Assembly (NCBI GenBank): GCA_039519185.1
Contig: CM076849.1
Coordinates: 103,807,077-103,871,076 of the forward strand
From: Astragalus membranaceus
Lineage: Eukaryota > Streptophyta > Magnoliopsida > Fabales > Fabaceae
Reading direction: 5' to 3'
DNA length: 64,000 nucleotides
The position numbers and the translations under genes were made by a program. The notes under the pieces are model-generated. The model was not told the DNA's origin. It saw only the letters and a list, made by a program, of their open reading frames with translations, and did no database searches. Every line of letters starts with the position of its first letter. The stretch's first letter is position 1. Below, in pieces: positions 54,871 through 64,000 of this stretch.

Positions 54871-55968
54871 ATGTGGAATTCTAGATATAGATACATGGAT
54901 TATAAAGATGAATGTGTTGCAATTCCACTTGGAAAATATAAGACTGGTGATTGGCTGAAGAAAACACATGAGAAAATAGATAGAGAAAAGGAGAAAACAC
55001 AAAAAGAAAATAGAAGGGCTGATAGAGAGATTGAAAGAAGAATGAGAAGAGAGGAGAGAATGGAAACAGAGATTGCTGCTAGTAATGAAATATTATGGGC
55101 GGATCTCCGTAAAGCCGAAGAGAAGTACAAAGAAAAAGAGAGTGAAAAGAAACAAAAAAGTGAGGAAAAAGAAAAACAAGAGAGTGTGCGAAAGAGATCT
55201 ACACAATTGGAAGAAAAATGTTTAAGTAATGAAGGAAAGTCTTCAAAAGATGAGGTAAAATATTTGGGAGATAAAGAGAAAGAATTTGAAGGTATTTTTG
55301 AGAAAGAATTCATAGATTTTTACTCAAACCCTTTATTTACTTCTGGTTATTCTCTTTACTCTAACCCTTTGTTTAGTTGTGATGATTCATTGTCAAAAGA
55401 ATTTGAAGAGGTGTTTTCAAAAGAAGAATCAAGAGTATTTGATAAAATCGAATTTGGCTTTCAAAAGACACACGTACCTCAAGACTTGGAAGAAGTTGGT
55501 GGATCTTCTATGATTCATCAAGAACCTATAGAATTTCAAGAGGGAAATGATGGATTGAAGACAACTAAAGAAGGGAAAACACTTGAAAAAGGACTTGGGA
55601 ATTCATGGCATTCCTCTACACTAATACCTTCTTCTAAGTTGGTATGTGTAGTCAAGTGTTGGGTTTCATCTAATTCTATTCATTTGCCTTACATTTCTTC
55701 CTTATGTCAAGAAAAGTATAAAGTGAATGAAGGAGATTGTTTCCTACGAGTGGCTGCCTTCCGTGAGCTTGACAAAGATAAATATGCTTTTGAATCCAAG
55801 GGTAACGTGGGGCAAACAAATCTTTCCAATGACCTTGCAAATTTCTGGAATGTGAAGGTTACGTGTGATGATTTCTTAAGACTTACCTTTGACCCTGGAG
55901 GTATTACATCTAAAAATTCGAGGTCAAATTCTCTCGAAGAAGGAGAGAATGATGACAACCTACAATAG
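54871..55968 (+). CDS. 365-codon ORF of unknown function, charged, coiled-coil-like
   Basis: True ATG start (MWNSRYRYMDYKDECVAIPL) about 100 bases after the primer site. Residues ~20-130 are extremely rich in K, E and R (KIDREKEKTQKENRRADREI) and look like a long helix or coiled coil. Residues ~140-200 contain two FYSNPLF/LYSNPLF repeats. The C-terminal third is less charged, with a Cys/Trp-containing segment (LVCVVKCWVSSNSIHLPYIS) and GDCFLRVAAFRELDKDKYAF. The frame crosses the purine tract (NSLEEGENDD) and stops six codons inside the LTR. No gag fold signature, zinc knuckle, protease, RT or integrase motif is visible. Its survival without stops in an otherwise decayed neighbourhood suggests it was under selection in the element family. 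Function unknown. Confidence 0.75.
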   Translation: MWNSRYRYMDYKDECVAIPLGKYKTGDWLKKTHEKIDREKEKTQKENRRADREIERRMRREERMETEIAASNEILWADLRKAEEKYKEKESEKKQKSEEKEKQESVRKRSTQLEEKCLSNEGKSSKDEVKYLGDKEKEFEGIFEKEFIDFYSNPLFTSGYSLYSNPLFSCDDSLSKEFEEVFSKEESRVFDKIEFGFQKTHVPQDLEEVGGSSMIHQEPIEFQEGNDGLKTTKEGKTLEKGLGNSWHSSTLIPSSKLVCVVKCWVSSNSIHLPYISSLCQEKYKVNEGDCFLRVAAFRELDKDKYAFESKGNVGQTNLSNDLANFWNVKVTCDDFLRLTFDPGGITSKNSRSNSLEEGENDDNLQ

Positions 55969-56706
55969 ATGCCCTTGACAAAAATAAAATCAAGCTCATG
56001 GTGAAAAAATGGGAGCTGTTGAAAAATTGATTTTACTAAACAATGAAACATCTGTCTTGTTTTGATTCATTCTCGAGATCTAGAAGTCTGATTGGTGCGT
56101 TTCTTGATGCGTTGGAAAGATAAGAAAGATTTTTACAACTTTTATTTGTGCCATTATTTCAAATTCGGTTATTATCATGGATAAAAACAGGCTTGATGGT
56201 GAAGACGAACTTTGCTGAAGATTTTAATGTTTTTATTTTAATTTATGTAATAAAAAGAGGAAACCCTTGGCTTCCATGCCTTGGTGACTCTTTAGATAGG
56301 TTTAGTGCTTTCTGAATATCCACTTATAAGTTCTATTTGATTAGTCACTTAGTTAAGGTATTTATAAGCAACTAAGTAAAGATAGTTAAGACTATCATTA
56401 AGAATAATGCCACTTAGAAGTGACCTTTTGTTTACATCTCCATGCTGCCCAAAAAGGCTATATATATGTACCTCTCTAGAATGTAAAAATCAGATTTGAA
56501 TCATGAATGAAAATTGAGTTTCCTCCACTTGTGAGAGCTTCCCTTGTGTTCTTGGGTATAAGAACTAAAATCTGATCTTATCAAGGCAACTTGTGGCGAT
56601 AAAAAATCCATGACTTATCACTCACATTCTCATCTTTTCTTGAGTGTGGCGTCAATATCATTCTCTAAATCTCAATTCCAAGGTGGTCTTTCCTAGGTTC
56701 TCATCA
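55950..56706 (+). mobile_element. 3' LTR of the non-autonomous element
   Basis: 757 bp, ends GTTCTCATCA directly before the CGTGC duplication and the resumed Ogre RT frame. Confidence 0.93.
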
Positions 56707-59306
56707 CGTGCTAGTCCCAAAGATGATTTTCCCCTGCCCCATATTGATGTCTTAGTGGATAGTACGGCGCAGCATTCACTGTTCTCCTTCATGGATGGGT
56801 ATTCAGGGTATAACCAGATCAAGATGGCTCCGGAGGATATGGAGAAGACAACTTTCACAACTCTTTGGGGAACATTCTGTTACAGAGTCATGCCATTCGG
56901 GTTGAAGAACGTCGGTGCTACCTATCAAAGGGCTATGGTCACATTATTTCACGACATGATGCACAAAGAAATAGAGGTCTACGTGGACGATATGATCGCA
57001 AAGTCTAAACCCGATGAGGAACACATTGTAAATTTGCAAAAGCTCTTCGAGCGGTTGAGAAAATTCAAGCTCAGATTAAATCCTGCCAAGTGTACCTTTG
57101 GCGTGCGATCAGGAAAGTTGTTGGGATTCATCGTCAACCAAAAGGGGATAGAAATCGATCCAGACAAGGTGCGTGCGATTCTTGAGATGCCAGTTCCTAA
57201 AACAGAAAAAGAGATTCGGGGTTTCCTTGGAAGACTGAACTACATCTCTAGGTTCATATTCCAATTGACTGCCACTTGTGAACCAATCTTCAAACTATTG
57301 TGCAGAATCAAGAGACCAAATGGAATGATGATTGTCAAGAAGCATTTGAAAATATCAAGAAATATCTTCAGAATCAACCTATCTTGATGCCTCCTGTACC
57401 CGGCAGACCTCTGATCCTGTACCTAACCGTGCTAGACAGCTCAATGGGTTGTGTGTTAGGGCAACATGATGAATCTGGGAAGAAAGAGCATGCCATTTAC
57501 TATTTGAGCAAGAAATTCACTAACTGTGAAACAAGGTACTCGCTGCTAGAAAAGACTTGTTGTGCTTTAGCTTGGGCTGCTCATCGTTTGAGGCAGTACA
57601 TGCTAAGTCACACTACTTGGTTGGTATCTAAAATGGATCCTATCAAGTACATCTTCGAGAAGCCCGCACTTACAGGGAGACTTGCCCGTTGGCAAATGCA
57701 GTTATCAGAATATGATCTCCTATATGTCACTCAGAAAGCAATTAAAGGTAGTGCACTGGCCGAGTACCTGGCACACCAGCCCGTTGAAGATTATCAGCCT
57801 ATGCAGTATGACTTTCTAGATGAAGATATCATGGCCTTGTTTGAAGAAGGGAAATCCCCAGAAGATGAAAGATGGAGAGTGGTGTTTGATGGTGCCTCCA
57901 ACATATATGGGCACGGAGCCCGGGCAGTGCTGATTTCCCCTGATAATCGCTTCATTCCGTTCACTGCCAGACTAAGCTTCAACGTCACCAATAATATTGC
58001 AGAATATGAGGCATGTATTCTTGGTATCCAGACAGCCATTAATTGGAAAGTTAAGAGACTTGATGTGTATGGAGATTCAGCTCTAGTCATTCACCAAGTG
58101 AATGGTGATTGGGAGACCAGGGACTCCAAGTTGATCCCTTACCGAGATTACATTCTAGAGTTGGTTGAGCCTTTTGAGGAAATCACATTTCAGTATCTTC
58201 CTCGCAATGAGGTGTGTGCAGAAGAAGAGGCAACAAAAATCATGAAAGAAGTCCATGAAGGCTCATTTGGGGTTCATTCCAGTGGGCACACTATGGCAAG
58301 AAAAATCTTAAGAGCTGGCTATTATTGGTTGCGAATGGAATCAGATTTCTATAGTTTCGTGAGAAGATGTCACAAGTGCCAAATCTACGCTGATCACATT
58401 CATGTGCCACCTGCTTCCCTAAATGTCCTGACTGCATTCTGGCCATTCTCAATGTGGGGCATGGACGTCATAGGTCCTATCGAGCCTAAGGCATCAAATG
58501 GGCATCGCTTCATCCTGGTCGCTATTGATTACTTCACCAAGTGGGTTGAAGCTGCTTTATACTCCAGCATTACTAGCTCTGTGGTTGCTAAGTTCGTAAA
58601 GAGAGATCTGGTTTGTCGCTATGGGCTTCCAGACAAGATTATCACAGATAATGGTAGCAACCTGAACAGTAAGATGATGAAAGAGTTATGCGAGGACTTC
58701 AAAATCCAACATCATAATTCTTTTCCATACCGTCCCAAGATGAATGGGGCAGTCGAAGCAGCCAATAAGAATATCAAGAGGATCGTGCAAAAGATGGTAG
58801 TAACCTACAAAGATTGGCATGAGATGCTTCCTTTCGCTTTGCATGGGTATCGTACCTCAGTGCGTACTTCAATCGGGGCAACCCCTTTCTCTTTGGTGTA
58901 TGGGTCGGAAGCAGTCCTCCCTATTGAAGTTGAGATACCCTCCCTACGGGTGTTGATGGAAACCAAGTTGGAAGAAGCAAAATGGGTCCAGGCTCGTCTG
59001 GATCAGCTAAATCTCATTGAGGAGAAAAGAATTGCTGCCTTGTGTCATGGCCAGTTGTATCAACAAAGGATGAAGACAGCTTTCGACAAGAAGGTTCGTT
59101 CTCGAGAATTCAGCGAAGGAGACCTTGTGCTCAAGAAGATCCTGCCTATTCAGAGTGACCCCCGTGGGAAATGGACTCCTAGCTATGATGGACCATATGT
59201 GGTAAAGAAAGCCTTTTCTGGAGGAGCATTGATACTCACCAACATGGATGGTGAAGAACTCAGAAACCCAGTCAATTCAGATTCAGTCAAGAAATATTAC
59301 GCCTGA

Positions 59307-60860
59307 GAAAAATAAAAGAAAAAAGAGAAAGATGAGCCAAGCAAGAATTAGCTCGCTAGGTTGAAAACCCAAAAGGGTGGCCTAGGCAAAAAGAGCGACC
59401 CGGTGGACTGAAAACTCGCAAAGAGCGGTCCAAACAAAAATTAGGGTCAGAAAGGTTGGACTTAAAAAAGTAAAAGAGGCAAGCAGCACCTCCAAAAGCT
59501 TGGATAAAAGGGTGATCAAGGATATAAGTATGGGTGATTGGCATCAACACTCCAAAGACAAAGAGCGCTCCTAAGATCTGTTGCGTTCATTTTTCTTGTT
59601 TTTTTTTTAGTTTCAAAAAATTCTCAATGTACTCTTTTCAGTCGGCGCGACCTTTTGCGCGTTCAGTTTCCATATGAATAAAAAGTCCAAATTTTCCACT
59701 CCGTCTGCTTATTGTTTTATCATTGCTTCCTTTTCATTTATGCTTTAAAATGATGTTTTATGGTAGATGATAAATGAATTATGAAAATGCGCATAAATCA
59801 GAGCATTAAAATCATTGCGAAACTTTTGAAAATCATGAAAAAAGAAATGATCTCTCAATCAGGTAAATTCACAAGAATCAAACAAAAGCACTGATCGCGT
59901 CAAAACAATTCTCAAAAGGCTTAAGCATGACCCTCGCACCATTATGGACGACCATCGTGCCTCAAAACGCAAGTCCTACGATTTGGTCGAAACAGCAAAA
60001 AAAAAAGAGCAAAAGAGCAATAAAACAAATAAAATTCATGCATTGCATTCATCAAACATAGACAAAAAAATTCATGCAAGCAAAAAGAAACTCCTGCATC
60101 ACATCACATTCATCCCATCAAAAAGCAATCATGGCATTTGCATTGCATGCATTTGTTCATCTCACTTGCAGTTACAAGGACGGATAAGTACTTCGATGTT
60201 AATCCTCGCACTCAGTTCCTAGAAAATGCCCTTTTAGTTCGGAGTTCAAATGCTTTTCAGTTCGGCGCTCAAGCGTGCATTGCAGTTTGGAGTTCAAATC
60301 GCTCTTATCAGAGTTCAGTGCTCCCTTCTGCTCATGGTCTCACATCGTGTACGAGCAACGCGATGGACCGCAGCCCCATGTGAGGTTCAACGGAATAGTT
60401 GTATCAACCTAAGATACAGTGGACGTCGTGCATTGATCAGTATATCAGTTCCGAAGCTGATAACGATTTCCCCGGTCGCTCGAATGACCAGAGATTCTCA
60501 GGATGTGTGCTCCTCAAAGCCACGTGCAAACTCGGATTCGCAAGGGTTCGTTTACAGGTTTTAGGCAGCCTGGCATTTTACCGCTTTCTTTATCGCTTTC
60601 TTCATTTAGCGCTTTCCTTGTCTTTCGCAGTTAGCGTGCATGTTGTTAACCATTTCGTTTATTGTTTCCTCATCAACACTCCAACTGTTGATTCAAAAGA
60701 AAGAAAAAAAAAGAAAAAAAAAGGAGAAAAAAGAAGAAACAGAAAAAGAAAATTCGGGTTTCTCCAAGTAGACAAAATTGGTATAATTTCTGAATTCTTT
60801 ATTCCTATTTTATCTTCGAAATATGTCTCGACCAATTCATATTTCTTGGTAAAATCCAAA
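59307..60860 (+). other. Ogre 3' untranslated region
   Basis: Follows the KKYYA stop. It contains a purine-rich stretch with repeated 'CAAAGAGCG' motifs (59390-59570), an A-rich region, and a block of GTTCGGAGTTCAAATGC-like repeats (60235-60310). The open frames at 60138-60863 show no recognisable protein. Non-coding 3' regions of this kind are normal for Ogre. Confidence 0.7.
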
Positions 60861-60874
60861 TAAAGAGGGGCAGC
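60861..60874 (+). other. Ogre polypurine tract
   Basis: TAAAGAGGGGCAGC immediately before TGTCATAACC. Confidence 0.85.
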
Positions 60875-63800
60875 TGTCATAACCTAATTTTGTCCGCCCA
60901 AGTCAAAACCTTTTTTTCCAAACAAAAATGGAAACAATAAGGGTAATTCATAATTTGTGTAGGTTAATCGCATTTATGTGTATTTGTCCCCTATCTCGCA
61001 TTTTTATTTGAATTACGCGCACGCGCCAGTCGTAACTGCGTTAGCTTCCCTTTTGCCCTTGCCATTTGGCATGCATTTTAATCTTCAAAAAGGCCATTTA
61101 TTGATCGTTATTAATTTTTGGCACCCAAAAAAAAACATTTTTATTAATTTTTGAGAATTTTAGGGAATCAAATAGTGCATGTTTCAATATCTGTGGGCAT
61201 TCAAATGAGAGCAAGTTAATTATTTTTGAACAAAACCAAGTCAAGGATGAAAAATACAATTTATTCTATCAAGGATAATTTTCGTATAATTTTTTGGAAG
61301 AAAATCCTAGTTCAAAATAATTAAAAGGCATTTTTCCCATTTTTATTGCACAAGAAAGCTGGAAAAAGACCATTAAATATTCCCCGATTATTAAATGACA
61401 ACTTTTATTGTCATGAGTAATTAGAAGGATATTTTTATGGTGCCCAAAAATATGTGACACATTTTCAATAGTTGCACTATCATTTGCATAACCAAAAATT
61501 CAAAATTTAAATAGAAAGTACAAAGTGTCCTCAATAAGACAAAAGACCAAAAAGGAGAAGCAATTTTCCCTCCCCATTTTTGTTGTCATAGCCGAATTCC
61601 CTCTCTCTCTCTCTCCACAATTTCTTCCACACTCTTCTATTGTACAATTATTCCTTAAGAATATTCTTGTACTATCCTTAATCCTACCCATTTCATACAC
61701 ATCCCTAATTCCCACACACTCTCATGTAGATTCATACCCCTTTTTTGTAAATGACACCATCCTCTCACACTCACTCCTTCATAAGAAATTGCAAACTTAC
61801 TTAAAATAGAACATCCCATTCCTATTCTACCCTTAACCCTAATTTCACCCAAGACCATATATGAGCCTACTCTCCCAAAATACAAAGAGAAGTTCATTTT
61901 TTGCACAAAAACCTCTACTTCCTCCTCTCCTTGGCCGAATACCTCTTCCCCTCCCTCACCTCATCTTTTTCAATTTCTTCACTCAATCATCCATTAAAAC
62001 ACCTTTCCTACACTAAATCTTCCATCCTTCTTGCATTCTTCTCAAAGATTCACCTTCAAATTCAAGGACCAAGTTCAAAGTTGAAGATTGAAGAGTAGAT
62101 TAAAGGGGTTTTGCATTCATTCATCTCATTTCCTTCCTTATTCTAGCTTGGAGTTGAGGTATACTTTAAAACCTAGCATCATCTTCCAATTTTAGCATCA
62201 AAGATGTAAATCATCACTTCATTTTGGCATCCCATTGCATTTTAATGTCATAATGTTAGCATAGTTGTTGTTGTTGAGTGAGAGATGTATTTCAAGTATA
62301 TTGACAAACACTTTGGGAGGCTTGGGTGCTTGGAATGCTTCTCCCCTTAAGAATAAATTGTGTGTTGTTGTTATTTCACTCATTTCTTGTTGTTTTCATG
62401 AATAAAATGATGATTTGAAGCTTATTTCATTTCGCATATTAGAGGAAAATTACGGTTTGTGTGATTGTTATGCATTTCTTTGCTTGATCATGTGAATCCT
62501 TGCCAAAAGTTTAATCTATGTTGTTCTCTTGCATTATCTTGTGTTTCCATGAATAAAATGAGATTTAGGGTTTATGTTAGTTTCGCATGTTTCAAAGAAA
62601 TTAGGGTTTATGAGATTTTTGATGAGTTGGTTGTCTAATCTTGCAATTACTTGGAATTGAACCTTGATTATGATGTTTGTTTGCTTAAAACTTGTTGTTC
62701 TCATGAATTTGCTTGCAAATCATGCCATATGTTGATGATTGTCAAGAGGGCTCTCACTTGTGCTTTGATGCACACTTTAAGTGTTGAGGATTGCCTAAGA
62801 GGATTCAATTTCTTTTGTGATTCCTAGTGAACAAGAATGCAAGTTTAGGTTTCCTTTCCTTACCAATTGCTTTGATTACCAAAAACAACTTATAAATCAT
62901 TTTGAAATGTTCTTGGTCTTGCAAATAATTAATTGTTTTGAAACAATTTTTGGTTTTGTGTTGACGATTTGGTAAGAAGATTTGACACCTATGCACTTGT
63001 GCATATCCCAAGTGTCAAAGATTACCTAAAGGGATTCAACACCCTAATTGCCTAAACTTGTCAATTTAGTCTTAAGACTTGCCTATGATCTTGCATGAGG
63101 CAAATGCCCCCTTTTAATTTATTCCTTCCATGTGGTTGATTGAAGAAATGTATTAGACATTGATGACATCAAAAGGATACCACATGGGTGCTTATGTCTA
63201 ATGTTGATGTGAAATCCTTAGGGTTTTGCAAGTGATTCATTAGAAGTTTGATATCACTTGTGCTTTGAAATGCCTTTGCCTATTCACATATTGTGTCATA
63301 AATGCCTAGTTAGGTTCATCCCATTGCCTAGCATCTTCAATAAGAGGTACAACTTAGGTTCATTTTCTTGCCTATTCATGCATTTTCGCCAAAATGTTCA
63401 ACTTGGGTTCATTCTTTGCCTATCTATGTATTGTGTCATAATGTGTGTAGTCTAGATCCACTTTCAATCAAAAGCCTTTTCAAGCATCAAAATCATTCCC
63501 TAAACAAGAATCAATCCAATTGCGAAAACTCTTCAAAATCAAACTTTGTTAGTAGTCTTGTGAAGCCTTTGCTTGCATGATTATTAACAATGAGGTACTA
63601 GTGGCGATCACTTGGAGCCTTTGCTCAATTGATCATCATGAATGCCTAATTTTCCTAAAGATTTTCACTAAATCAAAAACTTTGTTAGTAGTATTGCGAA
63701 GCCTTTGCTTGCATGATTATTAACAATGGAGTGCTAATGGTGGTCACTTGGAGCCTTTGCTCAATTGATCATCATGAAAGCTCAATTTTCACAATTAAAC

Positions 63801-64000
63801 AAGATAAAAAAAAAATCTTTTTCTAGACAACCCAGAACTACCTAGCTTTGAATTCTCCATCGCACCGGGAGATACGTAGGAGCGGATACTCTCCGTCAAG
63901 CACAACAAACCCAAAACATTTTTCCTTTCAAAAACCAAACACTTTTCCAAAATAAAACATTTTTCAAAAACAAGAACTACGTTGCTTTGAATTCTCCATC
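60875..64000 (+). mobile_element. Ogre 3' LTR, cut by the window end
   Basis: Parallels 31991-35050 of the 5' LTR; about 280 bases of the expected length lie beyond the window. Contains ~61 bases (63001-63061) missing from the 5' copy, where a short ACTTGT repeat marks the deletion ends. Confidence 0.95.

Larger units (their letters stand above)
54010..56706 (+). mobile_element. Non-autonomous LTR element with intact ORF, TSD CGTGC
   Basis: LTRs 54010-54765 (756 bp) and 55950-56706 (757 bp) run TGATGACAACC ... GGTTCTCATCA. Target duplication CGTGC lies at 54005-54009 and 56707-56711. Excising one copy of the duplication plus the element rejoins the Ogre RT codons exactly. A primer site follows the 5' LTR (54768-54782, TGGTATTCAGAGCCA, initiator tRNA-Met type with one extra T). 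A purine tract (GAAGAAGGAGAGAA) precedes the 3' LTR. The 1184-bp interior has a single ORF and no gag or pol. Mobilisation must be in trans. A stretch in the LTR (TGCCACTTAGAAGTGACCTT ... GGCTATATATATGT, ~54468-54530) could include the promoter TATA box. Confidence 0.93.
53452..59306 (+). pseudogene. Ogre RT-RNase H-integrase, split by a nested element
   Basis: 53452-54009 holds the acidic linker and start of RT (PGLDTDIVVHKL, VANIVPVPKKDGKVRMCVDY). The reading frame is cut by the 54010-56706 element and resumes at 56712 (SPKDDFPLPHIDVLVD). It continues with MAPEDMEKTTF, VMPFGLKNVGATYQRAMV, catalytic YVDD (56980-56991) and GKLLGFIVNQKGIE. A one-base shift at ~57299 passes to the tether/RNase H1 (KWNDDCQEAFENI, LEKTCCALAWAAHRLRQYM). 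An archaeal-type RNase H follows (WRVVFDGASNIYGHGA, NNIAEYEACILG, VYGDSALVIHQV). At ~58212 an in-frame deletion joins LPRNE to EEATKIMKEVHEG, removing the linker and the integrase N-terminus. The rest of integrase is readable: GVHSSGHT...CHKCQ, MWGMDVIGPIEP, IITDNGSN, GAVEAANKNIKRIV, ending VNSDSVKKYYA. Confidence 0.92.
31991..64000 (+). mobile_element. Ogre-type (Tat lineage) Ty3/gypsy giant element, nested
   Basis: 5' LTR 31991-35393, tRNA-Arg-type primer site, ORF1 (46555-48087), gag-protease with G-patch (50464-53244), intron-like segment, RT-RNase H-archaeal-type RNase H-integrase (53452-59306), polypurine tract and 3' LTR from 60875, cut by the window. All reading frames are damaged. 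About 25.5 kb lies between the LTRs; subtracting the nested elements leaves roughly 10 kb of its own. Insertion was into an intron after the FPP exon; the left flank is ATTTC and the right target duplication lies outside the window. Confidence 0.9.

Noticed and set aside
54900..55313. Ser/Phe/Leu-rich antisense frame of 137 codons
   Set aside because: It is the mirror of the K/E-rich sense ORF; the sense strand has the ATG, element orientation and purine-tract continuity.
60138..60863. Overlapping 81-154-codon frames in the Ogre 3' region
   Set aside because: No conserved motif, ends in an A-rich tract, and the position is the known non-coding 3' region of such elements.

Overview
This is an intergenic, repeat-saturated stretch of a plant nuclear genome, almost certainly a eudicot. 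I see no intact host gene. Nearly all 64 kb can be assigned to transposable elements of many lineages, often nested in each other. A legume origin is a reasonable guess, because giant Ogre elements of this kind are best known from legumes, but the sequence does not prove it. The only host-derived sequences I can name are broken copies: a vacuolar sorting receptor (VSR) fragment and a filament-like plant protein (FPP) exon.

Layout, left part. 1-1790 is an LTR of a Tekay-like chromovirus family on the minus strand; it truncates a MuDR-type transposase pseudogene (1791-3505). 3.66-6.64 kb holds AT-rich direct repeats, a 53-bp dimeric minisatellite and a ~180-200-bp array, with one Ty3/gypsy protease scrap (5609-5839). 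7741-20898 is a degenerate Athila element on the minus strand. It has gag and protease, two integrase C-termini, no reverse transcriptase (RT) and two copies of the Athila extra ORF. A solo LTR (10872-13410, TSD ATAGT) and a 163-bp insertion sit inside it.

Middle part. 20905-21290 is the 3' end of a LINE. 21650-23733 is a probable non-autonomous Helitron. 23907-24632 is a head-to-tail pair of ~360-bp LTR-like units. 25202-28001 is a gag-only Copia element on the minus strand, flanked by exact-edged 330-bp direct repeats. Two CACTA-type termini follow at 28.58 and 29.02 kb, then the VSR and FPP fragments in the same orientation.

Right part. An Ogre element of at least 32 kb starts at 31991 and runs off the window inside its 3' LTR. 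Its own reading frames (ORF1, gag-protease with G-patch, an intron-like gap, RT-RNase H-integrase) are all damaged. It hosts four other elements. These are a very young, apparently intact Tekay-type chromovirus (36720-46160, TSD TCCTC), the 3' end of another Ty3/gypsy element that this chromovirus hit, and two non-autonomous LTR elements (48.3-50.46 kb minus; 54010-56706 plus, TSD CGTGC). The second of these carries an intact 365-codon ORF with no gag or pol similarity that I can recognise.

The strongest candidates for something undescribed are: the non-autonomous LTR family with TGATGA termini and a charged coiled-coil ORF; the Copia insertion with a 330-bp target duplication and an abnormal LTR terminus; and the VSR/FPP chimera beside a CACTA end.
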